Positions 35,076-43,302 of a stretch of DNA of 64,000 nucleotides are shown here, piece by piece; the stretch's first letter is position 1; each line of letters opens with the position of its first letter. A program made the position numbers and the translations under genes. Under the pieces are notes generated by a model. The model did not search any database. It saw nothing but the letters and a program-made list of their open reading frames with translations, and was not told where the DNA came from. This stretch comes from Fluviicola sp. XM-24bin1 (GTDB lineage Bacteria; Bacteroidota; Bacteroidia; Flavobacteriales_D; Crocinitomicaceae): contig QCWI01000004.1 of NCBI GenBank assembly GCA_003149635.1, positions 34,871-98,870 of the forward strand, given 5' to 3'.

Positions 35076-35476
35076 GGATGCGTTTCCTATTTGCCTTAAC
35101 TCTTCTTCTCTTATTCAGCTGTTCTGAGGATTCATCGGTCGATGAAAATCCCAAAGATTCCGGCGACGAAAAAACAATGACGGAGGCCAAAAATGATTGG
35201 TCATACAGAGCCGTTCAAATTGAGGATAAAGGTTGGGGGTATCAATTATTTGAAGGTGCTCGAATGCAAATCGATCAGCGCAACATCCCAGCAATCAACG
35301 GTCTTCATTATTTCGAATCAGAAGAACAGGCAGAACTCGCGGCTGCATTAGCTCTTGAAAAAATCGAACAAGGATTCTTCCCTCCTACGGTTAGCCCTCT
35401 TGAATTGGACAGTATCGGCGCCATTAATTTGGATTCTATCAATTTGGTGAATGATGAGTTGATGAAAGTGAATTGA
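35072..35476 (+). CDS. DUF4907 family lipoprotein
   Basis: A 134-residue lipoprotein (MRMRFLFALTLLLLFSC, lipobox FSC) with the DUF4907 core: YRAVQIEDKGWGYQLF, RMQIDQRNIPAINGLHYF, and LEKIEQGFFPPTVSPLEL. DUF4907 genes often neighbour Kelch genes in Bacteroidota, as far as I recall. Here it closes the Kelch operon with a 4-bp overlap. A surface or periplasmic partner for the Kelch proteins is plausible but not shown. Confidence 0.85.
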   Translation: MRMRFLFALTLLLLFSCSEDSSVDENPKDSGDEKTMTEAKNDWSYRAVQIEDKGWGYQLFEGARMQIDQRNIPAINGLHYFESEEQAELAAALALEKIEQGFFPPTVSPLELDSIGAINLDSINLVNDELMKVN

Positions 35477-35515
35477 GACGCTAGACTGAGAGACACTAGA
35501 CGCTAGACTCACCAC
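35476..35515. repeat. GAGACACTAGAC-type repeat
   Basis: Contains GAGACGCTAGACT followed by GAGACACTAGACGCTAGACT, that is, the unit GAGAC(A/G)CTAGAC in tandem. The same unit recurs in direct and inverted form at 45922-46065. The AT-rich word CAATATTCCTTATTC follows at about 35532, as it does at 51585. Confidence 0.5.
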
Positions 35516-35630
35516 AATTCAATTCCTGATTCAATATTCCTTATTCTTTATTCTAATTGTCCTTCGGCTTTCTCCCTCGCCTAGCTCGGCCTCAGTCTTC
35601 AAAAGCTCTCGCTTTTTCTTATTCAATTCT

Positions 35631-35638
35631 TACTTTTG
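35631..35638 (+). promoter_or_regulatory. Candidate -7 element for the nitroreductase gene
   Basis: TACTTTTG, a full match to TAnnTTTG, 16 nt before GTG 35655. Confidence 0.5.
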
Positions 35639-35654
35639 TACAAACTTTTTACAA

Positions 35655-36287
35655 GTGCAGAACATCATTGACGACCTTAAGTGGCGATATGCCACAAAGA
35701 AATTTGATCCTTCCAAAAAACTTTCCGACGATCAATTGGCGACACTTAAAGAATCCATCCGGCTTTCGGCAAGTTCTTACGGTTTGCAGGCCTACAAAAT
35801 CTTGATTGTTGAGAATCCAGAGACACGCGAGAAATTAATGGAGGCAAGTTACGGTCAAAAACCGGTCGTGGATGCATCACACTTGTTCGTATTCTGCGCA
35901 TACACTCAGGTTTCCGAAGACGACGCTAAGAAATACATGGAATTGATTTCACAGACGCGAGGTACCGAAATGAAAAATCTCGAAGCGTTTCAAAATGGAA
36001 TCGTGAATTCCTTGAAAAACAAGAGCGATCAGGAAATTGCCAACTGGACTTCAAAGCAAACCTACATCGCTTTAGGGCAATTACTTCACACCTGCGCATC
36101 CATTCGTGTAGACGCTCTTCCTATGGAAGGATTCAGCCCCGCAACTTACAACGAAATCTTAGGATTGGACGAACTCAAACTTACAGCGACATTGGCATGT
36201 CCTGTTGGTTTCCGTCACGAAGAAGACGCGGCTCAATTCAATAAGAAAGTGCGCAAATCGAACGAAGATTTGTTCGACCTGCGCTAA
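35655..36287 (+). CDS. NfsB-like NAD(P)H-dependent oxidoreductase (nitroreductase family)
   Basis: A 210-residue FMN-dependent nitroreductase-family enzyme starting at GTG. Diagnostic segments are RYATKKFDP, SYGLQAYKILIVENP and the C-terminal LACPVGFRHEEDAAQ. The family reduces nitroaromatics, quinones or dihydropteridine with NAD(P)H. Physiological substrate unknown. A TACTTTTG element 16 nt upstream supports this start. It is separate from the Kelch operon. Confidence 0.9.
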   Translation: MQNIIDDLKWRYATKKFDPSKKLSDDQLATLKESIRLSASSYGLQAYKILIVENPETREKLMEASYGQKPVVDASHLFVFCAYTQVSEDDAKKYMELISQTRGTEMKNLEAFQNGIVNSLKNKSDQEIANWTSKQTYIALGQLLHTCASIRVDALPMEGFSPATYNEILGLDELKLTATLACPVGFRHEEDAAQFNKKVRKSNEDLFDLR

Positions 36288-36294
36288 TTCATAC

Positions 36295-37521
36295 TTATTT
36301 CACAATCTTGAATGAAGCGGCACCTTGATCGGAATGAATTCGAATCAAGTACAGCCCTGATGGTAATTGGGAAAGATCAAACGCTTTTTCATTCGATTTC
36401 TGAACTAAATTCCCAGCAGCATCCAAGAGGATGAGCTGGCTTACTTCTACTTCCGTTTGAATCTCATATTGGAAATTCCCAAGATTCAATAAAGCAACTT
36501 GCGAATTCCCTAATTCATTAATGCTAGCAATTGTGACTTGTACCTGCTGCACCTCGTCATCGGTATTACACTCGCTCGTTACCGTAAGTGTTACCGTATA
36601 TTGACCATCCGCCGCATACGTATGTGATGGATTTTCTTCCGTACTTGTATTTCCATCTCCGAAATCCCAGAAAAATGTTTGCCCCTTCGTGCTTTCGTTC
36701 GTAAAATCTACGGTTCCATTTCCTAGAGAGTTGTAGGAGAAATCAGCGCGTGTATGGACTGACGGATCACGTAAATTCCAGTTATCCAAACTATCCAATA
36801 CCACTAAATCGGCAGCCGCTTGGATTTGCCCCGCGATCGTTGGATCAATCCCCATGTTATACGTCGCTCCTGTACATGGCTTTCTGAAAATGGAAGTATA
36901 AAACGTACAAGCTGCTAAATACGATCCTTGCAAACTTGGATGCGATTCATCCGCTGTGTACAAATCGATAGTCGGGTGATTATTTCTTACATATTGCCAA
37001 ACTGCTCCAACTGGAGAAACAGATCCTTGCACCGAATCCGCAAAGCGTAAATACGCACTTCTCAATCGGGATTGCATTCCTTCGTACGTTGAAATGGGTT
37101 GCCATTGCGGATCACCATTCTCACGTCCCCAAGTCATATAGTACATTACTTCTGTACAGAAATTGTTATCGTAAACACTATCTGCAAGCATCATAACATA
37201 AGGCAGCGTTTGCGTGTTCACCTGATTATCGGGGAACGATGGCTCTTGGCTTTGACCTTGAAACACGACGTAATCCCATGCTTGAGATTGAATTTTATTA
37301 TAGTTTGTGGGATTATTCCAATGCATTTCAAATGTCGCGCCTCCGGGTGTATTAGCATCTTTATCGACATGATCTCCGAGTGAATTGGCTAAATCTGCCA
37401 CCATTTGAGGTAAGTTGTTGTATCCCGTGTAACTGTTACCGATGAAAAGCACCGATGCCGTGTCTTGAGAAAACGAGAATAGGGAAAAGCTGGAAAAAAG
37501 GATAAGTAGTGTTTGTCGCAT
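36295..37521 (-). CDS. Secreted SGNH-type hydrolase with PKD and T9SS domains
   Basis: A 408-residue protein with signal peptide (ending FSFSQ), an SGNH/GDSL-like catalytic domain (about 22-250) with FIGNSYTGYNNLP as block I and the catalytic Asp/His pair in DESHPSLQGSY, a PKD domain (about 262-340; FFWDFGDGNTSTEENPSHTY), and a type A tail (LPSGLYLIRIH). It is probably a cell-surface esterase or carbohydrate deacetylase; the substrate is unknown. It is transcribed towards the nitroreductase gene and divergently from the FG-GAP gene. Confidence 0.88.
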   Translation of the reverse strand: MRQTLLILFSSFSLFSFSQDTASVLFIGNSYTGYNNLPQMVADLANSLGDHVDKDANTPGGATFEMHWNNPTNYNKIQSQAWDYVVFQGQSQEPSFPDNQVNTQTLPYVMMLADSVYDNNFCTEVMYYMTWGRENGDPQWQPISTYEGMQSRLRSAYLRFADSVQGSVSPVGAVWQYVRNNHPTIDLYTADESHPSLQGSYLAACTFYTSIFRKPCTGATYNMGIDPTIAGQIQAAADLVVLDSLDNWNLRDPSVHTRADFSYNSLGNGTVDFTNESTKGQTFFWDFGDGNTSTEENPSHTYAADGQYTVTLTVTSECNTDDEVQQVQVTIASINELGNSQVALLNLGNFQYEIQTEVEVSQLILLDAAGNLVQKSNEKAFDLSQLPSGLYLIRIHSDQGAASFKIVK

Positions 37522-37613
37522 ATTACGTATTTTGCAATATAGACCGACAAACCTTCCGAAAGGTTGCCGCGTCTTAAGAAGTAGAGAATTTTCATTTGCA
37601 ACTAACTATTAGA

Positions 37614-39866
37614 ATGCTAAACAAGATTTCGTCGCTGTTTATATTGTCCACCGTTTTGATTTTCAGCAATTCGGCACTCGCTCAGTTTGGATTCGAATAC
37701 GACAATACTGTACCGGTAATTAGAAATGGCCAACCCATTAAAAACGCCTGGGGAGGAGGTTTGAACTATCCGCAGATTTCCGATTTTGACTATGATTTTG
37801 ATGGTGATTTGGACTTATTCGTTTTCGACAGAAGTAATGATAACATTCGCATGTATTCGCAAGAAGACAATGGAGGTCAACCGTATTACGAGTTGGTTTA
37901 CAATGCAGCGAATCTGTTCCCACAAGAAATGCGCTACCGTGCCACTTTGGTTGATTACGATAACGACGGAAGAAAGGATATTTGGACGTATGGAATCGGT
38001 GGATTGAAGATTTATCGCAACGTAGGCGATGCTCAGAATGGATTGCAATGGGAGCTCATCACCGATTTGTTGTACTCGGAATATGTGACTGGGCAAAGTC
38101 AATTGTATGTTAGCTCTGCAGATATTCCAGCGATTATCGACGTAGATGGCGATGGCGATATTGATGTTTTGACCTTTAATCAAGGAGGAGAAACGGTAGA
38201 GTACCATCAAAATCAAAGCATGGAAATTTACGGGATTCCGGATTCACTCATCTTCGAGTTGAAAAACCAATGTTGGGGATTGTTCCGGGAAGATTTCAAT
38301 ACGAATGTCATTTCATTGAACGATCAAGGTGTACCATGTGTCGGTGGAGGAATTCCAAATCCATTGAGGATTGGACAACCAACATCGGATCCTGATGGAG
38401 CGAAGAAACATGCCGGATCAACATTATTGGCAATTGACATGAACGGATCGGGTGTTCTTGATCTTATTTTGGGCGATGTCAGCTATTCCACTATGACCTT
38501 GCTGATGAATGGAGGAAGCGCTCCAAATACGAATTCAGCGATGGTTACTCAAGACAACTTCTTCCCCTCGAACACCACACCTGTCGATATTGAATTGTTC
38601 CCTGCCGGATTCTTTTTGGACGTAGATTTCGATGGAATCAAAGATTTATTGGTTTGCCCGAACGCAAGAAATATTTCCGAAAATGAAACCAGCGTTCGTT
38701 TCTTTAAAAACATGGGATCGAACAGCAACCCCAACTTCGTGTACAGTTCACCGAATTTCTTCCAGGAAGATATGATTGAACACGGTACTGGAACCATTCC
38801 AATTCTTTTCGATGTAAACGAAGACGGATTGAAAGACTTGATCATTCCGAACTATTTCCGCTACATCCCGACATTAAGTAAAGAATGTACGTTCGCCTAT
38901 TATCGTAACACAGGAACTGCAACTGCTCCCGAATACACCTTCGTGGATTACAATTATTTGGATTTAGATCAGCAGAATTACGGATTGCGTACAGTTCCAA
39001 CTTTTGGCGATATCGATGGCGACGGCGATGAAGATTTGCTCATGGGATTGCAAGACGGATCGATGGTGTACTATGAGAATACATCCACCGGAAATGGCGC
39101 CCAGTTCAATACACCTGTCCCAGGATTTAACGACAATACGGGAACTCCGATTGTAACCGAAGGCTTCGCTTATCCTCAATTCTTTGATTTGGACTTCGAC
39201 GGATTGCTTGATTTGATTCTCGGAACGAAAGACGGACACATTGAATATTACCGGAACATCGGAACGGCGAACAATCCATCGTTTGAATTGACGAATGAAT
39301 TCCTTGGAAACATCGACCTCACGATTTCAAATCCAAACACATTGGCGTCCCCACATTTCTTCAGAATTGGTGATTCAACCCACTTATTTGCCGGCTCAGC
39401 CGACGGAACTTTGGTGTACTACGATAGCATCGATGGACAATTGGATCAGGGAGAAGATTTCCATTTGGTTTCAAAGAATTACCTCAACATCGATGTGGAG
39501 GCATACAGCACTTTCTGGGTAGAGGACATCGACGGAGATGGCAACCTAAACATGTTCGTGGGACAAGATTTGGGCGGATTGTATCATTTTGAAGCCGATC
39601 CGAACAGTTCGGTTTCATTACCTGAATTTAATTCAACTAACGTTGCTTTGTACCCGAACCCCGGAAATGAAGTCATCCATATTCGATCGGAAATCCCACT
39701 GGAGGAAATACGCTTGCTGAATATGCAAGGGCAGGAATTATTGGTGCGAGAAATCAACTCCGAAAAATCAACGGAATTATTCGTTGATGATCTTCCAACT
39801 GGAACGTATATCGTTATGATTCGATCGAACTCTGGAGTTGTCACGAAGAAGTGGGTGAAGATATAA
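37614..39866 (+). CDS. FG-GAP/VCBS-repeat T9SS protein
   Basis: Start at ATG 37614 gives a signal peptide (MLNKISSLFILSTVLIFSNSALAQ) and 750 residues. The mature protein is a series of FG-GAP/VCBS-type blades with calcium-binding DxDxDG motifs (DYDFDGDLDLF, DVDGDGDIDVL, DIDGDGDEDLL, DLDFDGLLDLI, DIDGDGNLNMF), ending in a type A tail (YPNPGNEVIHI, LPTGTYIVMI). Such propellers are adhesins or ligand-binding surface proteins; Ca2+ dependence is expected from the motifs. A TTCATTTG element lies 15-20 nt upstream of the ATG. Confidence 0.92.
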   Translation: MLNKISSLFILSTVLIFSNSALAQFGFEYDNTVPVIRNGQPIKNAWGGGLNYPQISDFDYDFDGDLDLFVFDRSNDNIRMYSQEDNGGQPYYELVYNAANLFPQEMRYRATLVDYDNDGRKDIWTYGIGGLKIYRNVGDAQNGLQWELITDLLYSEYVTGQSQLYVSSADIPAIIDVDGDGDIDVLTFNQGGETVEYHQNQSMEIYGIPDSLIFELKNQCWGLFREDFNTNVISLNDQGVPCVGGGIPNPLRIGQPTSDPDGAKKHAGSTLLAIDMNGSGVLDLILGDVSYSTMTLLMNGGSAPNTNSAMVTQDNFFPSNTTPVDIELFPAGFFLDVDFDGIKDLLVCPNARNISENETSVRFFKNMGSNSNPNFVYSSPNFFQEDMIEHGTGTIPILFDVNEDGLKDLIIPNYFRYIPTLSKECTFAYYRNTGTATAPEYTFVDYNYLDLDQQNYGLRTVPTFGDIDGDGDEDLLMGLQDGSMVYYENTSTGNGAQFNTPVPGFNDNTGTPIVTEGFAYPQFFDLDFDGLLDLILGTKDGHIEYYRNIGTANNPSFELTNEFLGNIDLTISNPNTLASPHFFRIGDSTHLFAGSADGTLVYYDSIDGQLDQGEDFHLVSKNYLNIDVEAYSTFWVEDIDGDGNLNMFVGQDLGGLYHFEADPNSSVSLPEFNSTNVALYPNPGNEVIHIRSEIPLEEIRLLNMQGQELLVREINSEKSTELFVDDLPTGTYIVMIRSNSGVVTKKWVKI

Positions 39867-39976
39867 CCGAACTCCTTTACCTCCTACCTTGAGCAGAGAA
39901 AACAACTTTAGAGTTTTTGATACAGAAGGCGGAGGATGAAATCTGAAATTAATCCATTCAGAAAGTCATCCCTAAA

Positions 39977-39992
39977 ATCCCCTCAAGGGGAT
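39977..39992. repeat. Perfect CCCC/GGGG hairpin between convergent genes
   Basis: ATCCCCT and AGGGGAT form a perfect 7-bp stem around a 2-nt loop, within the word CCTAAAATCCCCTCAAGGGG. It sits between the convergent FG-GAP and ispE genes. It lacks a clear T-run and looks like a small dispersed intergenic element. Confidence 0.5.
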
Positions 39993-40023
39993 GGGGCTAA
40001 TTACCTTCTAATTTTAGAGGTTA

Positions 40024-40809
40024 TCACAACCCCATCACCCAAACATTCACCTCACCGGAATCTTTAGGTCTTTCTTTGAACAGTCCAAAAACGCTAGACC
40101 CACTCCCAGACATGGCAGCATAGAAAGCACCTTCATCCAACAGCGATTGCTTGATTTCTCTCAATTCAGAAAACTTTGAAAAGGCATGTTGCTCAAAGGA
40201 ATTCACCAAGCCAGAAAAATCATTTTGAAGCAAGGTATCATACCCAGAATCATCTGTCTCGAAATGAACATTCCCGTACGCTTCACCTGTTCCGATATGC
40301 AACGAAGGATAAATCAATTTCATGTAATACCCTTTCAAGTCAACATCCATGGGACTTAGAACCTCTCCTCTACCTTCCGACATTTGGACTCCACCTTTGA
40401 CGAAAAAGGCGCAATCACTACCCAATTCAGCCGCCAGTGATTCCAAGGTAGAATCATCCAAATTCAGCTGAAAGAGCTCATTCAATCCAAGCAAAGCGTA
40501 GGTTGCATCAGCAGAACCGCCTCCTAAACCGGCGCCCATGGGAATCATTTTACGCAAGTGCATATACACCGACCCAACATCATAACGATCTTCTATCAAT
40601 CGATAGGCTTTCACACACAAGTTCGATTCAAGGTCTCCGTCGACAGTCAATCCCGTTTGTTGAAAACGAAAGGTATCTGAAGGCAAAATTTCCAAAACAT
40701 CGTGCAAAGGAATTTCGGCCATACACGACTTGATTTCATGATAACCATCATCGCGTTTGTGTAACACATTCAGTCCCAGATTCACCTTTGCCGGCGGAAA
40801 TAATATCAT
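40024..40809 (-). CDS. ispE: 4-diphosphocytidyl-2-C-methyl-D-erythritol kinase
   Basis: Start at ATG 40809 (MILFPPAKVNLGLNVLHKR), 261 residues; an upstream in-frame ATG would lie in the promoter. The GHMP-kinase ATP loop PMGAGLGGGSADA (about residue 90) and the C-terminal AMSGSGSSVFGLF motif identify IspE of the non-mevalonate isoprenoid pathway. A full-match TACTTTTG element ends 4 nt before the ATG, so the transcript is probably leaderless. The gene is divergent from accA. Confidence 0.95.
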   Translation of the reverse strand: MILFPPAKVNLGLNVLHKRDDGYHEIKSCMAEIPLHDVLEILPSDTFRFQQTGLTVDGDLESNLCVKAYRLIEDRYDVGSVYMHLRKMIPMGAGLGGGSADATYALLGLNELFQLNLDDSTLESLAAELGSDCAFFVKGGVQMSEGRGEVLSPMDVDLKGYYMKLIYPSLHIGTGEAYGNVHFETDDSGYDTLLQNDFSGLVNSFEQHAFSKFSELREIKQSLLDEGAFYAAMSGSGSSVFGLFKERPKDSGEVNVWVMGL

Positions 40810-40813
40810 ATTA

Positions 40814-40821
40814 CAAAAGTA
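40814..40821 (-). promoter_or_regulatory. Candidate -7 element, ispE start 4 nt downstream
   Basis: TACTTTTG on the minus strand, followed by TAAT and then the ATG at 40809. It selects this start codon over the upstream in-frame one. Confidence 0.55.
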
Positions 40822-40841
40822 GGACAACGAAACAATTTTCG

Positions 40842-40849
40842 TAACTTTC
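40842..40849 (+). promoter_or_regulatory. Candidate -7 element for accA
   Basis: TAACTTTC matches TAnnTTTG except for the last base, 24 nt before the accA ATG and 20 bp from the divergent ispE element, so the two promoters lie back to back. Confidence 0.45.
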
Positions 40850-40873
40850 GCCCCTCATTTTAGAAAGAAACTT

Positions 40874-41827
40874 ATGGCTACATATCTCGATTTTGAGGAA
40901 CCATTGAAAGAGTTGGAAGAAAAAATTCTTCAAACGAAAGAAATCGGTGAGAACACGGAAGTGGACATGTCCGATAAGATTAAGGAGCTCGAGAAAAAGC
41001 TAACCAAAGAAACCAAAGAGGTATTTTCTAAGTTGACCCCATGGCAGCGCGTACAATTGTCACGTCACCCGGATCGACCTTATACCTTGGCATATATCGA
41101 AGCAATTACAGGAGGAAAATTCCAGGAATTGCACGGAGACCGAAACGTGAAAGATGACAAAGCCATGGTAGGTGGTTTTGGAATGTTGGATGGTGAAACA
41201 GTCATGTTCATCGGACAGCAAAAAGGTGTCAACACCAAAATGCGTCAGTTCCGAAACTTCGGAATGCCGAATCCAGAAGGATACCGAAAAGCGTTGCGTT
41301 TGATGAAATTGGCAGAGAAATTCAACAAGCCTATCGTAACGTTCATTGATACTCCGGGAGCTTTCCCAGGATTGGAAGCGGAAGAGCGCGGACAAGGAGA
41401 AGCAATTGCTCGTAACATCTACGAAATGATGCGTTTGAAAGTGCCAGTAATTTGTATCATCATTGGTGAGGGTGCATCTGGAGGAGCATTGGGAATTGGT
41501 GTTGGTGATCGCGTACTAATGCTGGAAAACACTTGGTACTCGGTGATCTCGCCAGAATCGTGTTCATCTATCCTTTGGCGTTCTTGGGAGTACAAAGAAA
41601 CGGCTGCAGAAGCGTTGAAATTGACTTCTAAGGACATGAAAAAGTTGGGGATTGTTGATGACGTAATCAAAGAGCCTCAAAGCGGTGCGCATCGAGATCA
41701 CGAGGGAACATTTGAAATCGTGAAGAAAGAAATTGCGAAACATCTGAAAGACTTGAAGAAAGTTGCTCCAGAAAAACGAATCGACGCGAGAATTGAAGCA
41801 TTCTCCAAGCGAGGTGTTTGGAAGTAA
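40874..41827 (+). CDS. accA: Acetyl-CoA carboxylase carboxyltransferase subunit alpha
   Basis: A 317-residue AccA: helical N-terminus ([15 protein letters not shown]), [27 protein letters not shown], the crotonase-like core with [24 protein letters not shown], and [15 protein letters not shown] forming the oxyanion site. It transfers the carboxyl group from biotin to acetyl-CoA, the first step of fatty-acid synthesis. accD is not adjacent. The gene has its own promoter and a strong terminator. Confidence 0.97.
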   Translation: MATYLDFEEPLKELEEKILQTKEIGENTEVDMSDKIKELEKKLTKETKEVFSKLTPWQRVQLSRHPDRPYTLAYIEAITGGKFQELHGDRNVKDDKAMVGGFGMLDGETVMFIGQQKGVNTKMRQFRNFGMPNPEGYRKALRLMKLAEKFNKPIVTFIDTPGAFPGLEAEERGQGEAIARNIYEMMRLKVPVICIIIGEGASGGALGIGVGDRVLMLENTWYSVISPESCSSILWRSWEYKETAAEALKLTSKDMKKLGIVDDVIKEPQSGAHRDHEGTFEIVKKEIAKHLKDLKKVAPEKRIDARIEAFSKRGVWK

Positions 41828-41870
41828 TTTAGAATCAGAACAAATAAGGCGTTAAATCGCTGAAAATACT

Positions 41871-41903
41871 GGGGATTGTCAATTGTTGGCAATCCCTTTT
41901 TTG
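41871..41903 (+). terminator. Intrinsic terminator of accA
   Basis: Positions 41872-41882 pair with 41886-41896 (GGGATTG and CAA against TTG and CAATCCC, one G-U type pair), with a 3-nt loop and a run of six T after. Confidence 0.88.
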
Positions 41904-41970
41904 TATTTTGATTGCAATGAAGTCGTAATGACTGTTAAGCAACTCCGTCTAAAAACCAAAATGCTACAAC

Positions 41971-43299
41971 ATGATTGTTATCATTGGTAATGGTATTTCT
42001 GGCGTCACAACTGCACGATACATTCGCAAGCGCAGCGACAAAGAAATCCTGATCATCTCTGCAGAATCCAAATACTTCTTCTCCCGAACTGCACTTATGT
42101 ATGTGTATATGGGACACATGAAGTTTGAGCACACACAACCCTACGAACCGCATTTCTGGGAAAAGAACCGCATTCAATTGAAACAAGCGCGTGTGGACTC
42201 TGTAGACACGGATAACAAGGAATTACAGCTTGATAACGGAGAAACAATTTCCTACGATTCATTGGTATTGGCCACCGGTTCCAAACCAAATAAGTTTGGC
42301 TGGAAAGGTCAAGATCTAGAGCGTGTCGGCGGATTGTACTCGAAGCAAGACTTGGAATACGTTGAAAAATGCAGCGAGGGATTGAAAACGGCCGTCATCG
42401 TTGGCGGTGGGTTGATCGGAATTGAATTGGCGGAGATGTTCCTTTCGAGAAATATCGACGTGCATTTCCTGGTACGTGAATCGCATTTCTGGGGTGGCGT
42501 CTTGCCAAAACGTGATTCCGAGATGATCATGCGACACATGAATAAGCATCATGGACTGCACATGCATTATGGTGAGGAATTGGAAGAAATAGTAGACAAC
42601 GGAAATGGCGAAGCTTGTGCTGTGATCACGAAATCTGGCGAGAAAATCGATTGTCAGTTTGTAGGATTGACCGCAGGCGTTTCACCCAATATTCAATTCT
42701 TGCAAGATAGTGGCATCCAAACGGAACGAGGAATCATGGTCAATCGATTCTTGGAAACAAATGCGAAGGATGTATACGCGATTGGCGATTGCGCTCAATT
42801 TAAAGAACCGCTTACAGATCGTCGCCCCATTGAACAAGTCTGGTACACAGGAAAATTCATGGGAGAGACAGTGGCAAAAACTATTACCGGAGAGCGAACA
42901 GAATACAATCCTGGTTATTGGTTCAACTCAGCGAAGTTTTTCGATGTTGAATACCAGACCTACGGAATGGTTTGGAATCAGCTCAAAGAAGGACAAAGCG
43001 AATTCATTTTTGAAGACGAGAAAAACGAGGTACTCCTCCACTTTGTCTTCGAAACAGACACCATGAAATTCTCGGGAATCAACAATTTCGGAATTCGATT
43101 ACGCCACCAGCTCTTCAACGAGTGGCTGCTCCAGGGAGCGACTGTAGAAACCGTTCTTCGAAACTTAAAAGCGGCGAATTTCGATCCTGAATTTTACAAC
43201 AAATACGAAGAAGCTGTCATTGCGCAGTTCAACAAAGAATTTAATACCAACATCGTTTTGGAAAAGGCAAAATGGTGGCAAACACTCATAGCGAAGTAG
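41971..43299 (+). CDS. NAD(P)/FAD-dependent oxidoreductase
   Basis: A 442-residue pyridine nucleotide-disulfide oxidoreductase-type flavoprotein: FAD-binding GNGISGVTTARYI at the N-terminus, an ATGSKPNKFG loop, NAD(P)-binding VGGGLIGIELAEMFL (about 145-160), and DVYAIGDCAQF before the C-terminal domain. It has no CxxC active-site pair, so it resembles rubredoxin/ferredoxin reductases or the NirB N-terminal part. Only 3 bp separate it from the membrane ferredoxin gene, so the likely role is passing NAD(P)H electrons to that protein. Confidence 0.9.
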   Translation: MIVIIGNGISGVTTARYIRKRSDKEILIISAESKYFFSRTALMYVYMGHMKFEHTQPYEPHFWEKNRIQLKQARVDSVDTDNKELQLDNGETISYDSLVLATGSKPNKFGWKGQDLERVGGLYSKQDLEYVEKCSEGLKTAVIVGGGLIGIELAEMFLSRNIDVHFLVRESHFWGGVLPKRDSEMIMRHMNKHHGLHMHYGEELEEIVDNGNGEACAVITKSGEKIDCQFVGLTAGVSPNIQFLQDSGIQTERGIMVNRFLETNAKDVYAIGDCAQFKEPLTDRRPIEQVWYTGKFMGETVAKTITGERTEYNPGYWFNSAKFFDVEYQTYGMVWNQLKEGQSEFIFEDEKNEVLLHFVFETDTMKFSGINNFGIRLRHQLFNEWLLQGATVETVLRNLKAANFDPEFYNKYEEAVIAQFNKEFNTNIVLEKAKWWQTLIAK

Positions 43300-43302
43300 A
43301 TT

